NCBI RefSeq assembly: GCF_047663525.1
Contig: NC_092602.1
Coordinates: 8,367,501 to 8,431,500, forward strand
Direction of reading: 5' to 3'
Length of the DNA: 64,000 bases
Origin: Anas platyrhynchos
Lineage: Eukaryota > Chordata > Aves > Anseriformes > Anatidae
Made by a program: the position numbers and the translations under genes. Shown here piece by piece: positions 52,983 through 64,000 of this stretch. Under the pieces are notes generated by a model. That model was not told the origin of the DNA. It did no database searches and worked only from the letters and a program-made list of their open reading frames with translations. Position 1 is the first letter of the stretch. Each line of letters starts with the position of its first letter.

Positions 52983-55900
52983 GAGACTACCTAACAGTGA
53001 GACTGAAATTTCCAGGTGGAAATTCGTCATGGTTTTCTCAAGGGAACCAAATGGTGAAAGGTCTAGGGAGGTGAAAAGGAAAAGGGAGGAGACAGAATTA
53101 GTGGAGAGTTGTTTGAGCGTTGCTTATAAATTAGAGCAGTCTCAGATCCTTGCTTCTTACAGAACAAGCAATGGGCAGGGAAGGTAAGCTGGTGTTTCCA
53201 GTAGTCACGTACTATTCTGGCATCCTCAGGGTCTTGACTTTTCATTGAAATGCTGTCCTTTCAGAGGTGCTTTATCTGTGCAGAGAGTGTTCCAGATACT
53301 CTGGACATAGTGAAGCAGGAGGGAAAAAAAGTTTTCAAAATGCAAATAGTTGTATTTGCAGGTCCATTGTTAACACCATTATTGATCTCTTTCTCTGAGA
53401 CCTTGTAATCTTCCTTTGGGCTGCTTTTTATCTCAGCACTCATCTCTTCTTCCTCATAGCCCTCTGGCCACTCTCATTCTCCTTTTCCTGACTCTTTTTT
53501 CAAATAGACCTAAAGAGGTGTTGCCATTTATTCTGTTCTCTCAGTATGGCTGCAGGGCAAGTAAACAAATCAAATTTGGAAAAAACAAAGAAGTCCTTTA
53601 TAGCATATAACAGTGGTGTGTTGTTTTTCAATTACATAGAGCACTTAAATCACATTACACATTCTTTTCAGTACAAATGCCAGTTTTCAAATCAAAGACC
53701 TTTAAATGTTTGTTTTAATAAGAAGCATGGCCAGAGAGAGATGTACAGTGTAGCACCACATAGTGAAATTGTATGTAAACACAGATTCTATATAATGTGG
53801 ATGTTTTGTTAATTCCTCAGAGGTCTCTTTGAGACCTTCAGAAACTATCTAAAATGGTTCAGCATAGGAAGAGGCAGAAAATGAAAAGAAAAGCAGAGCC
53901 AGGCACAGCTGGAGTGAAAAACGCCGCCCTGCATCCTGGTGTGCCAGCAACGCATCCAGTGCACAGCAGCTGTGAAATCCCAGCGTGGGAGCTCACGAGC
54001 TGCAAGTAGCCAAATGATCCTGACAAAATTCTTACACCTAGCGGCTCTCTTGCTGCAATAGTTGAGCATGGTTTTAGAGGTAACAATGTGTTTATTGAAT
54101 TAGTAAGTGCTAGCATACATGATATACACTGAACCATGTTGCCTTTCTGAGTGCCAAGAGGATGGCAGCAGATCCCTCCCCGGCTTACCTTCCTTAATAA
54201 CTCCTTGCTCATTACTGTTTAAATTGAAAAAATATCTTATTCTTTAGACTCCCTGAGAAGACTTCTGAGTCACCAGTCACAAGAGCATAGTTTGAGAACC
54301 CTGTAGTAGCTAACTTAATGATAAGATTCAGCATGTTGAGTTGCAGTGTTTCAGGCATTAAGGCTGTGTCAGGGAATACATTAAAGATGGTAATATTTGA
54401 ATATTTTCTTTCCAGTATGTTTGGAGCAGGAGATAGACCACAATAAATTAAATAAAACTTATCTGCCTGCACCCCATCAGCCTTATCAAGTCTTCCAATT
54501 AAAGACGAAAACTCTGTTGGTATCTTTGAAAGACAGAATTATTATTGCAAAGAAGAGGAAAATATTCTCTGTCTTTCAGTAATAAGTTAAACAGGAATAA
54601 ACAGTAGTGTCCCAAAGGATGCCTGTGCCTGGAGGCAAAGAATCACCTCTCATCAAGGACTGAGAGGTGGAAAGTCCCTATTTAAATAAACTGAAGAGCT
54701 ACTTGGGCATTAGAGACCTGAGGAAAATACTGCAAATACTGGGATCTGACTAGAAATAGTAAGCATTTCTATTTCAAACTATTTCACATCTGTGCATCAG
54801 TTAAATGCATTTATCTTATAGCAGCCCTAGGGACATACCAGGTATAAAATCACAACCTCGATAATAGTGTCTGTCATATTCTAACTAAAAATGCAATAGT
54901 GATGTAACTGCGTAAATAGCTGTATAACCATAGTAAGTGTTATGGGATCTACTCTTGTTGGAGCTACTGAGAATTTTTCCAGTACTGAGGATTTGTGGAT
55001 GTGATGTGTATGAAAAACATTAAAAAAAAAAAAAAGTTATAAAAATATTAAAAAGTCAGCAGGGTCCTTGAAAAACCTCTTTCAGCAACAAGAAATAGAT
55101 AAGATTGGTCTGATAAATAAGTGGTAACTAATTCTCAGCAAAGAATAAAGAGACTCCTATGCTATCTTGTTTCTGTTTTTAGAAACTTTGCTTTAGTATG
55201 TGTGAAATTGTTATATCAAAGCAGCACTGACAATAATTAACATAGAACCTACAGCTAATATAACTGCACTAGCTTTGCTGTTATAATTTAGAAATCCAAG
55301 AAACAGATATCTTTTTAAAAAACATATATATTTGTCATTTTGGTACTAAATAAGACTGCCTGTGCCATTCTGCTTGAAAGCAATGGGCTTAACCACCTAA
55401 ATCATTTATGCCCCATGAGAAGATTAGTATCTAAAAAACTTGGAGATTCTGGTCTACAGAGTGTCTTTGTCAGAGTACCTCTGGAAGTCCTGGGAATGAA
55501 TTAGACAGAGTTGACTGTGTTTCACATAGAGACAGCTTCCAAACTGAAAAATAAATATTGGATTCTGATTTTGTACAAGAATTATCTACAGGGTAAAATC
55601 AATAATTGACTAAGACAAGTACCCTACTTCTGATGGTTGTCAGCCTCTCCTGTAGTGAAAATCACCAAAACCAATGCAGCGGTAGTTATGAAGTATGCTC
55701 TCTTTTGTAGTAGTGAATAATCCATGATACACATGTGGATTGCTGGTCATTTGCACGGCATCAGAATGTAGTGTCTAAAATGAAAGCAACTTTTCCTTCT
55801 TTTAATAAAGCTGTATTCATTACCGTATAAAAGAAAGCAAACAGTCAAAATGATGGTAAAATAGAACCAATGCTGGCTTATAAAGATTTTTCTAGCTATA

Positions 55901-58900
55901 ATTGTTGCATATTCTTGCATGTTGGAGTACAAGCATTGATATTTCCTACAGGGTTTTTTTTCCTCCATCAGAACTCTAGCTGTTTGCACCTCCCATAAAA
56001 TTAATCTTTTGTTTCCTTAGTTTGTAACTTATATTCACGATCATCCGATATACTTAGGTGTGCGAATGCATATGCACACACGGGCTCAACTGATCACAAT
56101 GTGTATCGATGACACAAATGAGGAAATTTCTCATATTTTCTTTCTCTGGTAAAGTATATTTGCTTTGTTCAGAGAGATTTTTATAAATTGTTAAAAGTAA
56201 AGACGGAAAATAACCCAGAGGATTTTTTCCCATGTTCTTTTGGATAAAGAAGGAAATGTCATCCTGAAATTTATTAATTTCCTCCACAGGGAAGACTTTG
56301 CCAAAATGCAAGAGGGAAGGAAAACAGTCTGACATATGTACTACTTGCTCCAGAGTCCTCAGATCAATTACTGAGAGAGAAAATTAAAGCCTTGAGATAA
56401 CTACTCTCAGAAAGCTGAGCCTTAGCCATGAATTCCTACCCAATTTCACATTTTCCAAATGAAAATTTCTCCTTTTTTGTCTTTTGGTCAGGAATGGAGA
56501 CATGAAGCGATAGAATAAGACCAAAGGGACCAGTGCAGCCTTTTACCATAAGAGACTGCTGAATTCACTGCTTCCACAAATACTGGCTATGAATTCAATC
56601 ATTCACGGAAAACAGTAGATTTAGTACATATGACACAGTCAATATGTTCAGAAGGTAACCCGGACTGGCACATCTGCAAGCACTAACTAAAATATCAGAT
56701 TTTATGCTTAATACCAATCACATATACCAAGAGTGCAGAAAGTGTTAACAATTACTATAGCAAGTTTCAGTCACAGAAAAATGTATACTGTAGGTGAACA
56801 CAACTATCAGTTTGACAAATGTTCATGTGATTATCACTTACATTGTAGTAAGCTTTAGAAATTCCTATGGAGAAGGAAGGTCTGCTGCATCGTAGAGGCT
56901 TGTAAAGAAATGTGAGAGCTCATTTCCCAAATGGGTTATGGACGGGGCAAAAGGAGTGGGTGGGAAGGAAAGAGGCCGAAAGCTGTTTAATTCTTCAGGT
57001 TGAAGAGCTGAGAAATAACAAAGATCCGGTTTAGTGTCACTGTCCCAAAGTGCTCTTGTGGCTCCCCAGCCAGAGTCTTGTGGCCAGAGGACAGGCACAA
57101 GCTGATGACGCCCTGCCTGCTCCGACCCTTGGGCTGCCCCTGTTGCTGCGGATGGAGACGGGGAGGCTGCCTGGGCCCGAGGCTGGCTGGCCAGCGGGGA
57201 ACAGTGCGCAGGCAGGTGGCTTCCTCAGGGCCACGGCAGGTCTTGGTGTTGGTTGTGTTATTGTGGCATCTAACGCTTCCTGAGAGCTTGGAAGGTTGCT
57301 CTTTGGTGGACTGTAGTTTAAAACCCTTTCTACCAGTGTAAAACCTTTAAGGCTAACTGTCTTACAAGGCTTTAAGGCAAGAGAAATACACAGCTGCAAG
57401 ATTTCAATTTTCAGAACTTCTGCTGAGAGAATAGTTATTGTTTTTTAAACAAACAAACAACACAGTCTTCTCTTTTCAGACAGAAGACTGAAAGACTAAA
57501 GCAATATTAATAAAGTTCAAGAAATAATGTTGTTAACTATCATAAATTTCTGTTTCTGTAAGGCTATATCTGTGGAGCTTGTATTCTGCACTACTGTATG
57601 GACTTCCTTTTTTCCATTTTCTTCATTGTTATAATTTTCTTCCATTTTTTGGTCTATTTTCTTCAACTTTTTTTTTTTTTTCTCCTACTTTTAAAAATGA
57701 CTTGGTAGAGAATTTCAAAGAATAAACTGGTGAAATTGTAGCACTGACAAACCCACTGGTTGTGTTTCTTGATCTAGCATGCTGGCAAAGCTGCAATAAG
57801 TTAATTTTATCCTACAGTTCACACTGCATGCAGTTGTACCCAGAAGAGCTCAATTGAATGGTTAAAACTGATAAAATCTCTAGGAAAAGAAGAATGCAGT
57901 ACTGTAGGCGGGTGAAATCCTTTTATGCTTCAAATGGTCTGGCTTAGCAATTTTGTTCAAAACGAAGCTGGAGGAAATGCATCTCCATTAGACCAGTAGG
58001 CCCAGATGGCTGCACGACATGAGTGGAGCTGCATGGAAAAGCAGATAACGCTCCGCTTCCCACACAGGCCTGCTGCCTTGCAGATTCCGCTTTTTCTGTG
58101 GAAAGCCACATTCTTAAGGAAAACTACTTACACTGCTCAATGAAAATTTCTTCCATTCTGGGTGAGGTTCTACAACAGGGCTTTCCAGTTTTTTTGTGCA
58201 TATTTTAGTTCTGGCAATGAAAAATTCTTAAGTCCTAATTGAGTACCAAGGTATGAGCTGCTCTGGGGGTGATTTGTGCTTTGAAGTGATCCCCAGTAAA
58301 GGATGCTCTTGGGTTGAGAGCCCGATTCCTCCAGCGAGCTGTGAATCACAGATGTTGGCTGAAAGGAGTCTGTCACAAATAGGAACATGACTTAACAGTA
58401 AATACACTTTCTGCCTAGAGATGTTTTCCTGAATGAAGATCTCCAAGTGAACGCATAAAGGTGTTCCTGTAAAATGACCTTCTTATCATGTATTTGTAAA
58501 ACAACCAAGGGCAGCAGGACCCAAGCAACAACAGTGAAATGAATCTGTTACTTAACCCAGACTAAAATATTAGGTCTAGCTTCTGGAAACATGCCAGATT
58601 AAAAGGTATGCACTTGGGTAGTGCTACTAATGTGCTTATATTTAAGAACTTTACATATAGTGTATTCAAAACATTATGACCAGAAGCAGAGACAGTCGTA
58701 TTTGCAGCAGTTATAAGAGATACCAGCAGCTATTTAATCAGCTGATGAAATTACTGCCATTTTAATATAATCTTTTTAAAACCAACACTGAGACAAGTAA
58801 CTCTGAAAGCTACGTTAACTGAAAGATGTGCTGGGGTGTTTATCCATTTAGTCAGTTCAGGCAAAGTTAGCACAATGTGCTTTGCCCACTGTGCTGGCTC

Positions 58901-61900
58901 AATTGCCCAGTTAGTCAGTAAGGGGTTCCAGTGGATAGACATGGCATCTAACACCAATTCAACCATCCTTGGGTACCTGAGGCATCTGTCTGTGACTGTT
59001 GGGTATGACATAAGGCCAGCAGGACACTGGGACATTTCTAAGGAGGCAGACGGGAAAGCTGAAAGTGGTCCCAGAGTCTTGTGTCTCGATCTGTCCCAGA
59101 AACGTGTCTGGAGGCCGAATTGCTTCCTGAGTCCCTGCCGTTTGTTGGATCAATCTTGTGTGTGCCAGTGAGAGTGCAAGAGCTCTCTTTTAAAGTAGGA
59201 GTGGCAAATCACAAAAATCAGAAGTCACATTTACTCATTTCTCTGTTAGTTTATCACCAACGTAGTCCTAGACTGAACTGGCCTTGCAGTTTTTCACCCC
59301 CCTCTGGAACTGCTTCGCGAGGGGCAGTGAGCAGTTACAGCCAGCTGAAAGCACCGCTTTGTGCATCTCTGCCAGTGACCACCGGTGGGGTATGTATGTG
59401 GTATCTTTACAGAGATACAAAATTAGCCATGACCTAACATGGAGAAAGTGTACAATTATTTAAATTCCATTACTTAAACCTGACTGCAGCCATCCAGTTA
59501 TTTACAGAACTGCTCTGGCATCCAAAGCCCCTGTAGTAAAGCTACCTGAGTGTCCACAGCGTCATTTCTGTTGCTTCCCAGAATTACCTCTGTGCCCTCA
59601 AACTAAATTTGCAGCCTTTTTTAAACTACCTACTTCTTTTTCCTGTTAATCAGATATTATAAGGAAATGCAATTGTAAAAAAAAAAATAGTGCCTGCTGA
59701 AATTGTAGCTACAGCTCGTGGCTCCTACATGAAGTAAAATTATCATCTGTAAAGGATATAAAGAAATATGAAATTGGATTAAAATTATTTTTCTAAGTAT
59801 CTATTAAAATATATATAAACAATTATTTTAAGGCCCCAGTTTGATGCTTTTTCAAGTAGGGGCAAAAACATCAGTGAAGAAAAATTAACTGAAATCAAGA
59901 CATTGCCTCTTTTTATTTGTTTATTATTGTAAAAATAAACAAAACCTAAATGCCTGCCTGTAACCTCAGGTGGGAGAGACCTACTTTCAACTCACTGCTT
60001 CAATGAATATTTAATCATTCATGCGAAGTGAAAAACCTTCAATCAGGAAGACTGGAGGAGGGAAAAAGGTATCCCAAGAGTAACCTAGAGCCTGTTGCTC
60101 AGAGCACTTTAATAGGACATCTGAGGCTGGTATTTTTTGTTTTAAAAGATTTATTTTCAAAAAAAGTTTTTTTTTTTTTTTCTGTTGAAAATGTCTTTGC
60201 TTTAATAATTTCTGGCATTCTTTAATTGCATCTCCTTGGGTGCAATTCCCTAAGGATCTGTATGTTTCAATCTCAAGTGATTTTGTCAGCCGTTTGCATT
60301 TCACTGATCTTTCATTCTGTGCTGTACTAAATGATCCCCTATTTCTTTTGGGGTTAAAGTTTGAGATGTTGTGTTCCACACCCCCTTCCCTTACCCTTGA
60401 TAACAAAGAATGAGGAAAGAATATATATATTATTTTCTTAACTCCATCTTCTTCATGGTATCTCTGTAGCATTGTTCACGTGGAGGTTCTGAAGGAGTCA
60501 GGGCCCACGTACCCAGCACAAAGCTTATGAGAAGCGAGGACTGCTGTGAAGTTAAGCGCACAGGAAAGCCAGCATATCTTTCAGGGCTCTAGGCAAGCCT
60601 CCAAGCAGCTGTCCACCAGCTGCTGGATTTAATGCTTTTTTTTCTAGACTTGGCTTCAGTGGCAAGTGCTGATTCAGCAGCCAAGCCCATGACTGTGAAC
60701 TGCAGATACAGTAGGTATAATAAAGCCATGAAAGAATGTAGAGGCACTTACATTTTGAGGGTTTGGTTTTTCTTTTTTATTTATTTTTCGTCTGTTAGAA
60801 AACTAAGGAAGTCTTTCTCTTTAGTTGCTTGTGGTGTCAGCTGTAATCCATTATCTGGGCTCACATTCTCAAGTATCTCGCATGAAGGAGATAGGAAGAT
60901 GAAACGGTTGATATGAAGTGAAGCCCTCTGCTACCTGAAGGATATGAGAACAAGATAAAAATGCGAAAACCTGGTAGAAAGTGAATTTCCATCCTAAGTG
61001 ATAAAATGAAAGGTGTTCAGGTTGATACCACCTCCTGGAAGGTGCATTCATGATTTTTTCACCCCATCTCACAGCCACTGGTACAAAGCAACAATTTGCA
61101 GATATTTATAAATACCAGGTTCCAGTCATCTTCACTTGATGCTATTTTAACATCTTCCAGGTGAGAAAAAGGGTTAAAAATAAAAATATAGACTTTTTAT
61201 TCTTCTCTAAACATTCTGTTCAGTTCTTCATGCTCAAAGAGAATCACAGACCTGCCTATAAATATCTAACCCAGATATACAATTGCTTGTTAAACAGAGG
61301 GTGTTTGGTAGAAGATTGAATGACATAGAAAACGTCTTTTATTATATTTTCATTACAGACCAGATGTGGCCTCTCAGTTTTCCCTCTATCATTTGGAGAT
61401 GTACATTCACCAAGAACATTGTATGTGTGCTTATAAATATTTTGATGTTGTCATGGTATAATAAGGGTAATTGATTAGAAAAATCCCTATGGGATTTTGC
61501 ACTTAAGAGCACGTTTCTGTTCTAGCACTATTGTCTTCAAACTAAGGGTGTGCGAATGCATCTATTTTGATTGATCCCAACCAGAAAGCAACAGTAAACA
61601 GGCAAGGACTTGGCTTTTGGTCAATGAGCTGCACTGGCAGGCTGAATGATCTTTGTGCAGCTGGGGGTTCCAGTAGGCTGCGTGCTAGAAGCTGCACACC
61701 AACAGCCAAATGCTGCTCCCTTCACATTAAAACCTGCTCTAAAACAGCAAAAAATGTGCGACCTGCCTGACATGGAAGAGAGAGCAGAGATCCTGTCAGC
61801 TCATCACTGTTTCTTCAAACTACTAGACAAATCACTACTTCCAGGCAAAAAAGGTAACATAAACTATTAATTTTCAGTATATATGTGTATATCTTCAGGC

Positions 61901-62817
61901 TGTCTATGTAGAAAAATACCATTTAGAGCACTGAGCTAAAGAAATATGTTTTGACACTCCATCTGACATTGGGATGTACGCTATTTTGAGCCATATATTT
62001 CCCTTCAAGTTCCTCTGGGGGCTCAGCAACATGTAGTGCAATCACAATGAGCTGAAAGGCCCTGAGTGAGAAGTTCTGGGTGCAGGACAAGGTGCCGTTG
62101 AAGAGAAGACAAATCTGCTGCTTTGTTTTTTGGATGAGTTGGGTTTTAACTCTGCCATTAATGAACAGCAAGCTCCCGTACTATGGCGTTGAAACAAAAC
62201 CCCCCAACTTCTCAGAGGACAACCCGCCCTGTTACTTGCATGCTGCGTGCTGATGATCCTTCCCGTACAACACCTAATCTACTGTTACGTGCCTCCCACA
62301 AAACTGCAAGATAGCAAGCGTTTTGTTGTATCAGTCAAAAATACTGAAAGTGCTGAAAGCTCTAGAGAGCATGTGAATGAAGATCGTCCTACCCAGGATG
62401 ATGGCAGTTGATGCTGATTTTTCTACTGAAGTTGGTAAATGTGTGGAAGATGCTTTTCTCAGATATGAAGTACTATACTGAAGATACACGTAATGCGACA
62501 GTTTCTATAGTAACTACTTGTTCTTTATGGAGGAGCAGATTAAACCTGTACACCTTGTTATTGTTCTTTCATCCTATTATCTAGACTACTCAGCTACCAC
62601 AGATGTGCTGCTCTGTTCCATTCCCTTGCCAACGGAACTATGTCAGGGCTTTACGCACCTGCAAGCAAAGAGTGCCTTTGGGACACAAAGCGCTCTTGGA
62701 ACGTAACTGACCGCTGCCTGATTGTATGAAAGTGTCAAAGGACGTAGACACATTGCGAGGTATCAGAAGCTAAAATTTGAAAATTAAGTTGTAGAGATGA
62801 AAAGATGATCTATCACC

Positions 62818-62838
62818 TTTTTTTTTTTTTTTTTTTTT
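62818..62838. repeat. T homopolymer of 21 bases
   Basis: Uninterrupted T run about 400 bases before the CpG island. Confidence 0.95.
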
Positions 62839-63239
62839 AAGATGGGGCACATTTATGATTTGAACACTGCCATTTTGCTGAGAAAACAAGGCCAGTTATG
62901 TGCATGACATTTCTTTTTGGAATGCTAGGAGTTCACCAGACTTACTTTGCCTGTGGGGTACTCGCATGGTGTGAACAAGACCTCAGATGTGTTACCTCTA
63001 GGAACCACACGGTACACCAATTCCTAGCTCTTATTTCTGTGCAAGAAAAATAATGTTGGTACCTTGTGTTTTATACTAAAACATTTCATTGTTATAATTC
63101 CTGATAATCTCAGCACTGCAAGTGGTCTCATTTGCAGGAATCGGATGCTTTCTGCACTGCGTTAGACTCGTGGAAAAAATGCCTGCGTTCTACCTATGCC
63201 TGAGCGCCTTCGTTGCCGTCTCCAGCAGAAATGCATCAG

Positions 63240-64000
63240 CAATAAATCGCGGTTATGAAACTGGCGGGGCAGGGAGGCATCATCGCTGCGTGGCCGGGGC
63301 TGCAGGCTCCGCAGCGCAGCCAGCGTGGCAAGGCGGCTCGGAGGAGAAAGACGCCAGGTGAAAACGACGCAGGACGCGAAGAGGGTAAATCCGCGGAGGA
63401 GGAGGAGGAGGAGGAGGGAGGGTGGTCAGCGCTACCTGGAAACGCCGCACCGCGCGGTGCGGGACGCGCACGGAGCCCCCTGCCCGGTGCTGGGGCCGGG
63501 AGGAGAGCAGGGACGGGCCCCGCGGCGCCGGGTGCTCGCCCCCCGCGGGTACGCGCGGCGGGGCCCCCGCGGGCACGCGCGCGCTGCCGGACGCGCGCCC
63601 CCGCCCCGGGAGCCGCCCGCGGGGCCCCGCCGTTGCCACGACAACGGGTGCTCGCCGCCCCCGGCTCCTCCTCTCCCCCCCTCTCCCCGCGCCCCCAGCC
63701 CCGAGCGCCTCCTGCCTGCCGCCGGGGCACGGCGAGCGCGCCCGCTGCCGCATTTTGGGGGGGGGAAAGGGCGGAGAGAGGAAAAAAAAAAAAAAAGAAA
63801 AAAAAAAAAAAGGAGGCTTTTGGATGTTGTGTTCCTGGAGGAAAGCGGGGAGGCGCTGGCTCTGCCTCCTGCTCGGGCCGCGGGGGTAGCGTCTGCGGCC
63901 GCGGATGTGCGGGGGGCCGGGGAGGCGGCGGCGGGGGCGAGCGCCCGCCCCGATGGACTGAGCGGCGGCCAGGCGAGGAGAGGCGAGGAGAGGAGCGGCG
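63240..64000 (+). promoter_or_regulatory. CpG island, probable GNAZ promoter and 5' UTR
   Basis: From about 63,240 the base composition shifts abruptly from AT-rich to strongly GC-rich with very many CpG. It includes a (GGA)n run near 63,397-63,418, GC boxes (gggcgg at 63,769) and a polypurine tract at 63,780-63,813. No TATA box is evident. Such islands mark vertebrate promoters. In human, GNAZ (a Gz alpha subunit) starts inside RSPH14 on the opposite strand with a non-coding first exon. The position to the right of the RSPH14 3' exons fits this, but no GNAZ coding sequence is in the window, so the assignment is inference. ORFs of 150-165 codons here are by-products of high GC. Confidence 0.6.

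Larger units (their letters stand above)
50146..63239 (-). other. Probable large RSPH14 intron
   Basis: No further RSPH14 exon was recognised up to the CpG island, although an exon under about 180 bases could be missed. The stretch is AT-rich with many homopolymer runs: (TC)n at 52,752-52,772, A run 52,959-52,982, T runs near 52,218 and 52,258, T run 62,818-62,838. A GC-rich pocket lies at 57,040-57,260 and a long minus-strand open frame at 60,011-60,472. In human, GNAZ lies inside an RSPH14 intron, so a large intron is expected. Confidence 0.5.

Noticed and set aside
53063..53245. Minus ORF beginning MKSQDPEDARIV with a donor-like gtaaga, tested as an RSPH14 first exon
   Set aside because: Does not resemble the RSPH14 N-terminus, and the gene is expected to start further right. 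Left as chance.
58751..59171. Overlapping 94- and 111-codon ORFs on opposite strands
   Set aside because: No splice borders or known family. It looks like old repeat or chance open sequence.
63236..63889. ORFs of 155-165 codons on both strands in the CpG island
   Set aside because: High GC removes stop codons in all frames. The peptides are Arg/Ala/Pro/Gly-rich on both strands at once, and no family is recognisable.

Overview
The window is vertebrate nuclear DNA, almost certainly from a bird. Single-digit-kilobase introns with GT-AG borders, an AT-rich background, and several CR1 LINE fragments support this; some CR1 copies end in the bird-type 'attctatg' tail. Nothing prokaryotic, viral or plasmid-like is visible.

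Layout. Bases 1-11,700 are intergenic, with an old CR1 copy, a younger CR1 3' end and a long (AT)n microsatellite. A complete 15-coding-exon gene for an SGLT1-type Na+/glucose cotransporter (SLC5A1, or the common SLC5A1/SLC5A4 lineage) runs on the + strand from an ATG at 11,775 to a TAA at 39,121. All exons join in frame to 646 codons, and the Na+ and sugar-binding residues known for human SGLT1 are all kept, with a constant offset of 16 residues. A near-perfect HNF1 site and TATA-like boxes lie just upstream of the first exon. Bases 39,122-48,001 hold the putative 3' UTR and the space between two convergent genes.

The last three coding exons of RSPH14 (RTDR1, an armadillo-repeat radial-spoke protein of motile cilia) lie on the - strand at 50,145-48,002. 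They encode the C-terminal 199 residues. The N-terminal exons were not found and probably lie beyond the right edge. Bases 50,146-63,200 are therefore most likely one large RSPH14 intron. The window ends in a strong CpG island (about 63,240-64,000). By comparison with human 22q11, where GNAZ lies inside an RSPH14 intron on the opposite strand, it is most likely the GNAZ promoter and first non-coding exon; this last step is inference.

The two recognised genes have unrelated jobs (epithelial sugar uptake and ciliary motility). Their adjacency is a matter of synteny, not a pathway. No new biological system was found. The most unusual leads are a set of open, splice-bordered blocks on the strand opposite SLC5A1, only partly phase-compatible, and the SGLT1/SGLT3 mosaic look of the transporter.
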